DNA of 29,269 nucleotides from an uncultured Clostridia bacterium (GTDB lineage: Bacteria; Bacillota; Clostridia; Christensenellales; UBA1242). Made by a program: the position numbers and the translations under genes. Position 1 is the stretch's first letter. Each line of letters opens with the position of its first letter. Shown here in pieces: positions 1 through 8,329 of the stretch. The notes under the pieces are model-generated. The model was not told the origin of the DNA. It did not search any database and saw only the letters and a program-made list of their open reading frames with translations. The stretch lies in the NCBI GenBank assembly GCA_944380695.1, contig CALWII010000048.1, forward strand, positions 1-29,269, given 5' to 3'.

Positions 1-45
<45 letters not shown>

Positions 46-49
46 CCGT

Positions 50-123
50 TGGAGCGGGTGAAGGGAATCGGACCCTCGCAACCAGCTTGGAAGGCTGGGG
101 TTCTACCACTGAACTACACCCGC
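50..123 (-). tRNA. tRNA-Gly (UCC)
   Basis: A complete 74-nt cloverleaf on the minus strand. The acceptor GCGGGTG pairs with CACCCGC, the D arm is GTTC...GAAC, the anticodon loop CTTCCAA carries TCC (reads GGA), the T loop contains TCCGATT, and CCA is genome-encoded. It is the first gene of a Gly-Arg tRNA pair. Confidence 0.96.
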
Positions 124-128
124 ACGCT

Positions 129-165
129 TTTAGGCGACTAAAGTAGTGTAGCATAGTCGCCTAAA
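129..165. repeat. 12-bp perfect inverted repeat bracketing the tRNA promoter -10
   Basis: TTTAGGCGACTA at 129-140 is the exact reverse complement of TAGTCGCCTAAA at 154-165, with 13 nt between. The -10 hexamer (145-150) lies in the loop. Neither strand has a proper T-run after the stem, so it is a weak terminator candidate for pfkA. An operator is an alternative reading. The function is not established. Confidence 0.6.
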
Positions 166-173
166 TTTGTCAA
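145..173 (-). promoter_or_regulatory. Sigma-A promoter of the tRNA-Gly/tRNA-Arg pair
   Basis: On the minus strand, -35 TTGACA (173-168) is separated by 17 nt from -10 TACACT (150-145). The -35 is a perfect consensus and the -10 matches 4 of 6. The predicted start near 138 is about 15 nt ahead of mature tRNA-Gly. The spacer overlaps one arm of a 12-bp inverted repeat and the predicted start lies in the other arm. Confidence 0.75.
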
Positions 174-207
174 CAATTTTATGCGAATTTACAGATTTCT
201 ACGAAAA

Positions 208-1080
208 TTATATTCTTTTTAGAATTATTTTACCCCCTAGCATAACAACTGCAATAGGCAACTTTTTGATTTCAATTGCCTTTATAGTAGCCAATGCGAA
301 TTGATAAGCGATTCTAAGTTCTCTTGAAGTGGGTTTTGAGCCTCTTTGAAGATATCCGACAACAAATGGTCTAATCTGAATAGGTGCAATTTTTTCGCCT
401 ATATTTTTGCAAAATAAATCAGTATCAATAATGTTTTCTCTTAAAATAATAGAAGTCGGCAAATCTTTTTTAAAATTATTTTTGATTGTCTCTACGATTT
501 CTTTTTCTTTCAGTTGTTTTTTATCTGCGATTAAAATATCAGGATTAAGGATTTTTCCAGCTGTTTCTGCAATTTTTCCACTTTGCCTACCCATAGTAAC
601 AAACACACAACTGCGTGTAAAAGCATCCATACTAGGCATAACACTTCTGAATGCGGAACAAACACTTTCAACTGCAGTATGAAAACCTATAGAGTAATCA
701 CTGTCTTCAACATCATTATCAATTGTACAAGGAACAAAAACGGCTTTGACTCCTTCCCGTTCCATCTCGACTACAGCTTTTTGTGAGCCGTTGCCACCTA
801 AAACAACCACAGCATCAAATAATTTAGCGTTTTCTACTGCTTTTTTAAAGATATTTTTTTCTTTAAACTTTGGAAATCGTGAAGATTTAATACAGCAACC
901 CGCACTGTTAGCGTATAAACCAGGATTAAAAAATTTTATAGGGTAAATTTCGTTTTCATACAAACCCTTAAATCCTCCCTTGCATCCGTAAAGATTTTTA
1001 CCAAAATGTTGATAAAGTTTGGCGATAAACTTGTTCATACCTGGTGCATCTCCACCACTTGCGACAACTAAAATTTTCAT
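208..1080 (-). CDS. pfkA: 6-phosphofructokinase-like protein, divergent
   Basis: A PfkA-family protein of 290 aa, shorter than the usual 320 or so. Family PFKs phosphorylate fructose-6-phosphate to the 1,6-bisphosphate in glycolysis. Visible motifs are GGDAPGMN (9-16), the ATP-contact Arg in SSRF (68), GGNGS (95-99), TIDND with the catalytic-base Asp (119-123), the substrate Arg at 156, MGR (163-165) and QRGSKP (245-250). Two positions deviate from E. coli PfkA: the Asp of GGDGS that helps bind Mg2+ is Asn97, and the His of GHIQRGG is Tyr243. Synteny (dnaE-pfkA) identifies the usual pfkA locus, so it may be a working divergent enzyme or a paralog with altered activity. ATG start; SD AAAGGAG 7 nt upstream; 15 nt after the dnaE stop. 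Confidence 0.8.
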   Translation of the reverse strand: MKILVVASGGDAPGMNKFIAKLYQHFGKNLYGCKGGFKGLYENEIYPIKFFNPGLYANSAGCCIKSSRFPKFKEKNIFKKAVENAKLFDAVVVLGGNGSQKAVVEMEREGVKAVFVPCTIDNDVEDSDYSIGFHTAVESVCSAFRSVMPSMDAFTRSCVFVTMGRQSGKIAETAGKILNPDILIADKKQLKEKEIVETIKNNFKKDLPTSIILRENIIDTDLFCKNIGEKIAPIQIRPFVVGYLQRGSKPTSRELRIAYQFALATIKAIEIKKLPIAVVMLGGKIILKRI

Positions 1081-1095
1081 ATTATTTCTCCTTTA

Positions 1096-4000
1096 CTAAA
1101 TATTTTTTTTGTTTGGCGCCCATATTTTAACATTTTGTGTGCCTAACAATCCATAAAGTTCATTTAATAAATAATTCTCTGCACTAACTTTGATATTATA
1201 AGAAAATGGTTTGTTGGTAGAAGTACATTTAATTATGACCTCCATATCCCCTGGATAATTTTTTAAACTTGAACTCACTTTAGCGAAAAGGTCTATATCT
1301 TTTGTGTCAAACTTAAGATAAAGTTTTTCGATATTGTTTTCCTCGACTACTTCATCTTTTCTTCGCCAAGGTATAACTTCCTCCGCCGTAACAGTTGGCG
1401 TTCCATTTCTTAAAGAGATTCTGCCTTTAACTGTTATCATATTATCTTCTTCAATCAAGTTTTTATATCTAGGATATACATTTGCGAAAAATGAAACTTC
1501 TATTGTCCCGTTGATATCTTCCAATTTAACGAATGCGAGCTCTTTCCCGTCTTTCATAATTTTTCGCTTTTCCACTATGATACCACCACAAGTCACTTTC
1601 ATTCCGTCATAAATTTGTTCGTAAACGGCTTCGTCGTCATTGTTGTCGTAATCACCTTCAGTTTCATCTTCATTAGGCAACAACATATCTGCGGTTAAGT
1701 TAAACCTGTCATAATATTCCAAATAATTGTCAAGAGGGTGACCGGAAATATAAATACCGACAATTTCTTTTTCAAACTTTAACAAAGTTTCCTTATTATA
1801 TTCCTTTATATCAGGCCAGTCCAAACTGTTAAATTCTTGTTTCATATCTGTGAAACAGTCAAACATAGAAAATTGTCCTGTTTTTTTGTTTTTTGTATCT
1901 CTAATTGCTCGGTCGACAGCCACACCGTAAACAGCCATAAGCTGTGACCTATGTTTTCCAAAGCAATCGAATGCTCCACTGACAATTAAACTTTCTAAAA
2001 CTCTTTTGTTTAACACAGGAATGGTCGCTCTAGAAATAAAATCTTCAAAACTTTTAAATTCCCCATTTGCATCTCGCTCTTTGATTATTTCATCAATGAC
2101 TGCAGACCCAACGCCCTTGAGAGCAGCCAAACCAAAACGAATATTTTTGTTTTCGGTTTTAAAATAAGTATTAGATTTATTGATATCAGGAGCTAAAACC
2201 TCTATTCCCTCTTTTTTTGCGAATGCAGTATATTTTTTTACTTCGTCCAGATTAGTTATTCGATTATTTAAAACGGCGGTAATAAGTTCTACCTCGTAAT
2301 ATGTTTTTAAATAAGCTGTTTGGTAACTTAAATAGGCATAAGCTGCTGCGTGAGATTTATTGAATGCATACTTTGCAAATTCTGCCATCTTATCGAATAC
2401 TTTCTCTGCAGCTTCACGGCTATGCCCCAGTTTTACTGCACCTGGTATGTTATTCTTCCCATCATCATAACCGTCAATAAATTTTATTCGTTCGTGAGCA
2501 ATTTTTTCCACCTTTTTTTTGCTCATAATTCTTCGCATATTGTCAGCTTGCCCCAACGAATAACCAGCCATAACTTGAGTTATTTTCATAACCTGTTCCT
2601 GATAGACAATACATCCGTATGTTATGTCGAGTATGTTTTTAAGACAAGGGTCATCGTAAACGATGCTTAATGGGTCTTTTTTGTTTTTAATGAAATCAGG
2701 TATAGAGTCCATTGGCCCAGGTCTGAACAAAGATATACCAGCTATGATATCATCCATACAATTAGGTTCAAGCTCTTTCATAAAGCGCTTCATACCAGCG
2801 CTTTCCAATTGGAAAACTGCATCGGTCTTGCCTTCTGAAATCAGTTCAAAAACCTTTGGGTCATCATACTCCATATTATAAAAATCAATATCAATATTGT
2901 AATTTTCTTTAACATAATCAAGTGCTTTTTTGATATCCGTTAAAGTAACAAGACCAAGGAAATCCATTTTAAGAAGACCTAATTGCTCGATTTCTATCAT
3001 ATCAAATTCGGTGACAATTTCATCTCCATTTCTGGCGAGTGGTACAAAGTCAGAAACAGCTTGTGGGGCAATTAACACTCCCGCTGCGTGCATTCCACAG
3101 TTGCGTGGAACTCCCTCAACTTTGATAGCCATATCTACCATTTTTTTAATAAGATCGTCCTCTTCATAAGCCTGTTTTAATTCAGGTATAATAAACTTCT
3201 CAAACTCTGCGCCTTCTTCTCTACCAAAATAATATTTTAAAACAGGTTCATTTCTTTTAAGTCCATCAGGAGGAAAATTCGGTATTTCTTTAGTCAAACG
3301 GTTAACATCTGCCAAAGGAACACGCAAAACTCTGCCTATATCTCTTAAAGCGTTCTTCGCCTTCATACTACCGAAAGTGACTATGCCCGCTACGTGATCT
3401 GCGCCATACTTTCTTTTAACATATTCTATAACTTCTGTTCTTCTGTCTTTACAAAAGTCGACATCGAAATCGGGCATTGAAACACGCTCTGGATTTATAA
3501 ATCTCTCAAAGAATAAATTATATTTAATAGGGTCAACCTTTGTTATTCCTATACAATATGCGACAAGACTTCCAACTCCTGAACCTCTGCCTGGCCCCAC
3601 TGGTATACCATTATTTCTTGCAAAATTAATATAATCCCAAACTATTAAGAAATACTCAACGAAGCCTTGTTTTTTAATAAGAGCAAGCTCCTCCTCTATT
3701 CTGTTGACGAGTTCAGTTGTCACTTTAGGATAAAGCTTTGCGAGTCCTTCATAAGCCATTCTTTTTAAAAAGTCGTAAGTCGTTTCGCCCGTGTCAGGAA
3801 CATATGAAGGAATAAAATTTTTACTTGGCGATAAGGCATATTTTCTGTCAACATTCGGCTTTTCGCCCAGAGATTTAGTCTGTAAAATCACTTCACATTT
3901 ATCTGCAATTTCTAATGTATTGTTTAATGCTTCTTCGTAACCCGGCAAAGCTTCTAGCATTTCTTCATAGGTTTTATAATAAAATTCGTTGGTTTCAAAC

Positions 4001-4698
4001 TTAAGTCTGTCTGTTTCGTCAACAAACTTGTGCATCGCCACACACATTAATGTGTCTTGGAGCTCGCTGTCTTCTTTGTTTAAATAATGAACATCGTTTG
4101 TAGCAACAAGCTTAATGCCCAACTCATTAGCCAGTTTTGTTTGACCGATAATGACTTCGTTATCTTCTGGCAAATTATGGTTTTGAATTTCTATGTAGAA
4201 ATCATCTCCAAAAAGATTTTTGAACCATATTGCGAGCTCTCTTGCCTCATCAAATCTTCTTTGTAAAATAAATTTTTGCAAATGCCCAGCAAGACAAGCC
4301 GACAGGCATATAATACCCTCGTGGTACTTTTCAAGCAATTTATAATCGATTCTAGGTTTATAATACATTCCATCTACGAAAGCTATAGAAATTAATTTTA
4401 AAAGATTGTGATAGCCGGTATTGTTTTTAGCCAACAAAATAAGGTGGCCGGTATCCTCTCTACCGGTTTTATTTAAATGGTCGTGACAAATATAAAATTC
4501 ACAACCGATAATTGGTTTAATACCTGCTTCTATACAAGCTTCATACATTTTCATCGTGCCGAACATATTGCCGTGGTCAGTCATAGCGACAGCTTTCCAG
4601 CCACGCTCTTTAGTTATTTTGACGAGTTTTTTAATTCTTGCAAGCCCATCAAGTAAACTATACTCTGTGTGAACGTGCAAATGTACGAAATCTTTCAT
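1096..4698 (-). CDS. dnaE: DNA polymerase III subunit alpha (DnaE)
   Basis: A replicative C-family polymerase of 1200 aa. An N-terminal PHP domain carries HLHVHT (6-11), TDHG near 40, GCEF near 66 and TNDVH (200-204); these metal ligands look intact, unlike in E. coli DnaE, so a metal-dependent or proofreading role is possible. The catalytic carboxylates are in PDFDVDF (D410, D412) and LKMDFLGL (D579). PGRGSGVGS (369-377) and YAFNKSHAAAYA (about 778-789) are family signatures. A C-terminal OB fold (about 1025-1100) follows. A TTG at 4701 would add one residue but lies only 2 nt from the SD AGGAG; the ATG at 4698 is 5 nt from it and is preferred. The whiA stop codon overlaps this SD. Confidence 0.97.
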   Translation of the reverse strand: MKDFVHLHVHTEYSLLDGLARIKKLVKITKERGWKAVAMTDHGNMFGTMKMYEACIEAGIKPIIGCEFYICHDHLNKTGREDTGHLILLAKNNTGYHNLLKLISIAFVDGMYYKPRIDYKLLEKYHEGIICLSACLAGHLQKFILQRRFDEARELAIWFKNLFGDDFYIEIQNHNLPEDNEVIIGQTKLANELGIKLVATNDVHYLNKEDSELQDTLMCVAMHKFVDETDRLKFETNEFYYKTYEEMLEALPGYEEALNNTLEIADKCEVILQTKSLGEKPNVDRKYALSPSKNFIPSYVPDTGETTYDFLKRMAYEGLAKLYPKVTTELVNRIEEELALIKKQGFVEYFLIVWDYINFARNNGIPVGPGRGSGVGSLVAYCIGITKVDPIKYNLFFERFINPERVSMPDFDVDFCKDRRTEVIEYVKRKYGADHVAGIVTFGSMKAKNALRDIGRVLRVPLADVNRLTKEIPNFPPDGLKRNEPVLKYYFGREEGAEFEKFIIPELKQAYEEDDLIKKMVDMAIKVEGVPRNCGMHAAGVLIAPQAVSDFVPLARNGDEIVTEFDMIEIEQLGLLKMDFLGLVTLTDIKKALDYVKENYNIDIDFYNMEYDDPKVFELISEGKTDAVFQLESAGMKRFMKELEPNCMDDIIAGISLFRPGPMDSIPDFIKNKKDPLSIVYDDPCLKNILDITYGCIVYQEQVMKITQVMAGYSLGQADNMRRIMSKKKVEKIAHERIKFIDGYDDGKNNIPGAVKLGHSREAAEKVFDKMAEFAKYAFNKSHAAAYAYLSYQTAYLKTYYEVELITAVLNNRITNLDEVKKYTAFAKKEGIEVLAPDINKSNTYFKTENKNIRFGLAALKGVGSAVIDEIIKERDANGEFKSFEDFISRATIPVLNKRVLESLIVSGAFDCFGKHRSQLMAVYGVAVDRAIRDTKNKKTGQFSMFDCFTDMKQEFNSLDWPDIKEYNKETLLKFEKEIVGIYISGHPLDNYLEYYDRFNLTADMLLPNEDETEGDYDNNDDEAVYEQIYDGMKVTCGGIIVEKRKIMKDGKELAFVKLEDINGTIEVSFFANVYPRYKNLIEEDNMITVKGRISLRNGTPTVTAEEVIPWRRKDEVVEENNIEKLYLKFDTKDIDLFAKVSSSLKNYPGDMEVIIKCTSTNKPFSYNIKVSAENYLLNELYGLLGTQNVKIWAPNKKNI

Positions 4699-4706
4699 CA
4701 ATGCTC

Positions 4707-5669
4707 CTATTTTAATTCTTTTGCAATTTTCAAAAGCTTATTAAGTCGATGATTCAACCCGCTTTTTGAAAGCTTAATGGTCGAAAGACTCAAAAGTTCA
4801 TCCAAACTCTCTTCTGGATTGGCGAGTCTCAACATAGCCACCTCTTGCAACTCATCGCTTAAACTCTCAAGGCCGATCGTAGAGATTATTGTATTTATAG
4901 CACTAACTTGTTTTAAGCTCGCCTCGACCGTCTTCGATATGTTGGCGTTAATGCAGTTGACTTGTCTATTGACACGATTCCTTTTTTCACGGATTGCAAT
5001 TTCATTAGAAAGTAAAATCACACTTTGATTTGCACCGATTAGAGCTAAAAGGTCTTTTATTGCTTCGGCTTCTTTAAAGTATAACACAAAAGTATTTTTC
5101 CTAGAAATAAGTTTCGCATTAATTCCAAATTCAAACAAAATTGCAGATAAATCGGTTAAAAACTCGTAATTTTTTGATGAAAACTCAAGATGATAACCGC
5201 TAGCAGTTGCTTTTTGCCAATCGTTTTCACCGAGTTTAATCGCAGAAGTGCCACAACCGATATACGCCCCTCTTATAAAAGCTTTCTTTGTCTCTTCACT
5301 TGCGACAATATTATTATCAATTCCAAAATTTAAGGAAGGCTCACCTCCTAAACTTAACAACCCCGTATCAGCTAAAACTCTTTCAGAAACATCACTAGGA
5401 AAAGTAATTCGGTAATAAGTCGTTTTGTTTATAACATAATCATCCTCGATTTCTAGTTCAAGGAAATCCCCATAAAGTTGATGAAACATTTCATTCAATC
5501 TGTTGTATAATTCATTGATTTCGGTTAAAATTGAGACTTGAAACCCATTGCTGTTTTTATTTAATTGCCCGCAACTATGAAAAAGACCAGACAAGAATGC
5601 AAAAACAGTGTCAGCGTTTTCTCTGACATTGTTTATTAATTCTAGTTTAGTTTCTTTTGCAAAGCTCAA
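4707..5669 (-). CDS. whiA: Sporulation/cell-division regulator WhiA
   Basis: WhiA, 320 aa. It has an N-terminal fold related to LAGLIDADG homing endonucleases and a C-terminal helix-turn-helix (about 280-318, with SLSTIKLSKSGLNHRL). In streptomycetes it controls sporulation septation; in Bacillus it affects division and chromosome segregation. The start is TTG, giving MSFAKETKLEL, which matches the usual WhiA N-terminus. SD AGAGG lies inside the 3' end of the PHP gene. The TTG overlaps the upstream TGA as TTGA, suggesting translational coupling. In many Firmicutes rapZ and yvcK precede whiA; neither is present here. Confidence 0.93.
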   Translation of the reverse strand: MSFAKETKLELINNVRENADTVFAFLSGLFHSCGQLNKNSNGFQVSILTEINELYNRLNEMFHQLYGDFLELEIEDDYVINKTTYYRITFPSDVSERVLADTGLLSLGGEPSLNFGIDNNIVASEETKKAFIRGAYIGCGTSAIKLGENDWQKATASGYHLEFSSKNYEFLTDLSAILFEFGINAKLISRKNTFVLYFKEAEAIKDLLALIGANQSVILLSNEIAIREKRNRVNRQVNCINANISKTVEASLKQVSAINTIISTIGLESLSDELQEVAMLRLANPEESLDELLSLSTIKLSKSGLNHRLNKLLKIAKELK

Positions 5670-6433
5670 AATTGACCTCTTTTTTTAGTAAATGTTGGCA
5701 ATTTATCTAGATTGACCACTTGATTTGCTGGTATCCCTAATCTGTAAACGAGGTTAACTCCCCTGTTGCACTCGCCCACTCTTTTTGGCGAATGCGCATC
5801 GGAATCAATAATAAATTTCACCCCTTCGCTTGCCATAATTTGCATCTCTTCATCCGTAAAGTTAATTCGTGAACCGTTTAATTCAATCAAAACACCTTTT
5901 TGCTTTGCTAATTTCGCAACAGCTAAAGTATCTGTGGGGCATCCGAAATTAAGGTGAGTAATTATATCAATTGGATACTTATCGATTGCTTTTAAAAAAG
6001 CTGATGTGTTTCGTGCGATTCTTTTTTCACTAGCTCTAAAAGGTGATGAAAGCATATTTACTGCTTGTAATTGCAAAAAATCCTTTACTGTTGGAGTTTT
6101 AACAAGCTTGTGAAATCCCATAAGAATGATGTCCAATTCATCATAATCACTTTCTTTTAAATCAACTTGTCCATCTACTGATATAAGATTGGATTCGACT
6201 CCCAAAAGAATGTCTACTCCTGTAACCTCTTTGGCATTTAAAATTTCCTCACGAATCTGTGGTAGCAGTCTTCTTTTAACAGAAAAAAGCAAATGATTAA
6301 ATCCGTGGTCTGTAATAGCTATCTGTTTAAGACCTTTTTCTGCTGCTACTGTAGCGTTTTGAAGAATAGTCCCTTTCCCGTGATTTAACTGTGAATAAAT
6401 GGTGTGCGTGTGATAATCGCCATAAAGTATCAT
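5666..6433 (-). CDS. PHP-domain phosphoesterase (YcdX/histidinol-phosphatase-like)
   Basis: A stand-alone PHP protein of 255 aa. The trinuclear metal site is legible: HTH (H8, H10), TDHG (D42, H43), E80 in GVES, H108 in GFHK, H160 in THLNF and DSDAH (D212, H214). PHP proteins of this size hydrolyse phosphate esters; the substrate cannot be read from the sequence. ATG start with GGAG 8 nt upstream and a promoter just ahead. It is first in a PHP-whiA-dnaE-pfkA unit, and its stop overlaps the whiA start by 4 nt. A PHP gene between murB and whiA is common in Clostridia, though I see no direct evidence for its role. Confidence 0.85.
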   Translation of the reverse strand: MILYGDYHTHTIYSQLNHGKGTILQNATVAAEKGLKQIAITDHGFNHLLFSVKRRLLPQIREEILNAKEVTGVDILLGVESNLISVDGQVDLKESDYDELDIILMGFHKLVKTPTVKDFLQLQAVNMLSSPFRASEKRIARNTSAFLKAIDKYPIDIITHLNFGCPTDTLAVAKLAKQKGVLIELNGSRINFTDEEMQIMASEGVKFIIDSDAHSPKRVGECNRGVNLVYRLGIPANQVVNLDKLPTFTKKRGQF

Positions 6434-6451
6434 AATTTTTTCTCCAAAATA

Positions 6452-6480
6452 AGTATAGCAAGTTTAGAAAAAATTAGCAA
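6452..6480 (-). promoter_or_regulatory. Sigma-A promoter for PHP-whiA-dnaE-pfkA
   Basis: TTGCTA (6480-6475), 17 nt, then TATACT (6457-6452) on the minus strand; the matches are 4/6 and 5/6. The predicted start near 6445 leaves a leader of about 12 nt holding the GGAGA ribosome site. It lies in the 70-nt gap after murB, where no terminator is visible, so read-through from murB is also possible. Confidence 0.6.
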
Positions 6481-6503
6481 GCATAGAATAGTGGTAAAAA
6501 AAA

Positions 6504-7352
6504 TTAATCAGCATCAAGTATTATAATTTCTCTTTCGAAATGATAGCCTTCGATGGAAGCTTTGTCCTCGATTTTTCTGATTAGCGAAACAATATCTTTT
6601 GCGGATGCGTGATTTTTGTTTACAATAAAACCTGCGTGAACCTCCGAAATTTCAGCTCCACCTTCAACACAACCTTTTAGCCCCCATTTTTCAATCAGCT
6701 CTGCTGGGAAATAACCGTTCCCTCTTTTAAAAACACTTCCTGCGGACGGCAAATTATAAGGTTGAGCTATCAATCTTTTTTTAAAAATATCGTTTTGTTT
6801 TTTTACTATTTCCTCTTTTTTACCTTTTTTAAGCTCAAATTCCGCCGAAATCAAGATTTCGTTATCTTGCAGAGGTCCTTTCCTGTATCCAAAATATTCT
6901 GGTTTTCTTCTCATTAACTTCCCGTCTTTAAAAACTAAAATGTAGCTAACAAAATCACAAATTTCACACCCATATGCGCCAGCATTCATTTTTATAGCTC
7001 CCCCAACGCTTCCCGGAATACCATAAAGCTTTTCTAAACCTGACAAGTTGTTTTCAGCACAAAAATTGCATAATTGGAATAGGCTTGTTCCTGCCTCACA
7101 TAAAACTTTATCTTTATTTAATTTAATAGAATTAAACCTTTTCATACAAATAATGACACCTCGGTAACCGGCATCACTAAAAAGAACATTGCTCCCGTTG
7201 CCTAAAATAAATGGAGATTTATGAAAAACATATTTTTTTAAGCTTAACAACTCATTAATGTTTTGTGGAAAATAAATTACTTTTGCCTTTCCACCTACTC
7301 TAAAAGTTGAATAATTTTTTAAACTTACATTTCTTTTTTGTAAAACCTTCAT
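6504..7352 (-). CDS. murB: UDP-N-acetylenolpyruvoylglucosamine reductase (MurB)
   Basis: A FAD-dependent reductase that makes UDP-N-acetylmuramic acid, the second committed step of peptidoglycan synthesis in the cytoplasm. At 282 aa it is slightly short (B. subtilis about 303). Motifs are TFRVGGKA (16-23), GNGSNVLFSD for FAD pyrophosphate (51-60), GIPGSVGGAIKMNAGAYG (111-128), and SAGSVFKR with the catalytic Ser206. The architecture is type II, without the extra loop of the E. coli enzyme. No Shine-Dalgarno precedes the ATG; instead an A/T-rich TATAAAAT lies a few nt ahead, so the start may be leaderless. Confidence 0.93.
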   Translation of the reverse strand: MKVLQKRNVSLKNYSTFRVGGKAKVIYFPQNINELLSLKKYVFHKSPFILGNGSNVLFSDAGYRGVIICMKRFNSIKLNKDKVLCEAGTSLFQLCNFCAENNLSGLEKLYGIPGSVGGAIKMNAGAYGCEICDFVSYILVFKDGKLMRRKPEYFGYRKGPLQDNEILISAEFELKKGKKEEIVKKQNDIFKKRLIAQPYNLPSAGSVFKRGNGYFPAELIEKWGLKGCVEGGAEISEVHAGFIVNKNHASAKDIVSLIRKIEDKASIEGYHFEREIIILDAD

Positions 7353-7393
7353 TTTATTTTATATGCTAAAAAAGGACCAAAAGAGAATAAAAT

Positions 7394-7424
7394 AAAAAAG
7401 CTATGTTAAACATAGCTTTTTTTT
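7394..7424 (-). terminator. Rho-independent terminator after the lipoprotein gene set
   Basis: A 13-bp stem: AAAAAAGCTATGT at 7394-7406 is the exact reverse complement of 7410-7422, with a 3-nt loop. A/T tracts flank both sides, so it could work in both directions, but only the minus strand has a gene ending here (stop at 7437). Confidence 0.85.
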
Positions 7425-7436
7425 AGCAAAACAAAC

Positions 7437-7649
7437 TCATCTTACTCTGTATTGATATGGTTCAACTGGTGTTAACTCAATATTCAACAATGTGTTAAAG
7501 TCTGAAACACTTAGAGGCATCGACTGACTTCTTTCATCAAGAATTTTTTTCTTTTGTTCTGTTGTTTCTTTTACCATTTTTATGATGTCTTGTGCATAAG
7601 CATATTCTTCATTATAAAACAATATTGTTTGATAATAAAGAAAAATCAA
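7437..7649 (-). CDS. Small hypothetical protein downstream of the lipoprotein paralogs
   Basis: An open frame of up to 70 aa, not recognised. The only upstream start is a TTG that overlaps the preceding TGA as TTGA, the same arrangement as PHP/whiA and adk/map, but no SD is visible. If translation starts at the internal ATG, only about 46 aa remain. The N-terminus is aromatic and hydrophobic (MIFLYYQTILFY), followed by a charged, probably helical stretch (KMVKETTEQKKK) and a polar tail. Its stop lies 13 nt ahead of a strong terminator, which favours it being the last gene of the unit. It could be a spurious ORF. Confidence 0.45.
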   Translation of the reverse strand: MIFLYYQTILFYNEEYAYAQDIIKMVKETTEQKKKILDERSQSMPLSVSDFNTLLNIELTPVEPYQYRVR

Positions 7650-8302
7650 GTGATCGGTTCAAAAACCAAATATACGACTTCTGATTCTGAATTTTGAGTG
7701 TAAATTAAATAAACTTTACCATCTCGGAAATACCCGTTAGCTTTGATGTCTCCACTAATCGTATGGATTTCACCGTCTATGTCAAAATCATAATTAATAG
7801 TTTTTAATGAACTCTCATTATCCAAGTCTAACCCTATACGAGCTGACAAATCTGGATTGAAAGAAATTTCTCGCAAAGTCAAATTCGGAAAATATTGCTT
7901 ATAAGGAACTTCAGTAAATTCACCTGTTAAATTGTTTACCGTTTTTATGTTAGAAACAGCATAATCTCCATAAACAAAGTTGGAAACTGTGTATTTTAGT
8001 TCAAGCGAGGCATCTTGATATACGATAGTCATTGTACGAGTACCTGAGGTTGTGGTTGAAAAGCCTAAAATCATATCTGCTTGCACTTCGACCAACAGTT
8101 CCTCTCCATCTTTGCTTACATAGTCCAAATACCCACCTGAAACATCAAGACTTTCATTTAAAGTATAAGAGGTTTTAAAATTTTTTCTAACAGAAAGTGT
8201 TCCCTGCGAACCAGAAAAAAAAAAAAAAATTAATACCGCTGGCAATATAAACATCACCAAAGCTAAACTTGAAATAAAAACCTTTAACTTATTGTTTCGC
8301 AT
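7646..8302 (-). CDS. Putative exported/membrane-anchored protein, paralog of the upstream broken gene
   Basis: A 218-aa protein of unknown family. A hydrophobic N-terminal segment (about 6-30) would export or anchor it. The paralog has a lipobox Cys at the equivalent place, but here the sequence is FFFFSGS with no Cys, so it is not an obvious lipoprotein. The rest is polar and rich in beta-strand-like stretches. It aligns along its length with the product of 8330-8979; shared blocks include FKTSY, LDVS and ADMI. The segment at residues 25-28 is encoded by 15 consecutive T (8215-8229), a tract prone to slippage. ATG start with AAGGAG 6 nt upstream. Confidence 0.75.
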   Translation of the reverse strand: MRNNKLKVFISSLALVMFILPAVLIFFFFSGSQGTLSVRKNFKTSYTLNESLDVSGGYLDYVSKDGEELLVEVQADMILGFSTTTSGTRTMTIVYQDASLELKYTVSNFVYGDYAVSNIKTVNNLTGEFTEVPYKQYFPNLTLREISFNPDLSARIGLDLDNESSLKTINYDFDIDGEIHTISGDIKANGYFRDGKVYLIYTQNSESEVVYLVFEPIT

Positions 8303-8329
8303 TTTTTTCTCCTTAAATTACTTACAATT

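Noticed and set aside
407..946. Overlapping plus-strand frames opposite the phosphofructokinase gene
   Set aside because: They are antisense to a gene with clear family motifs, lack SD sequences and have no recognisable domains.
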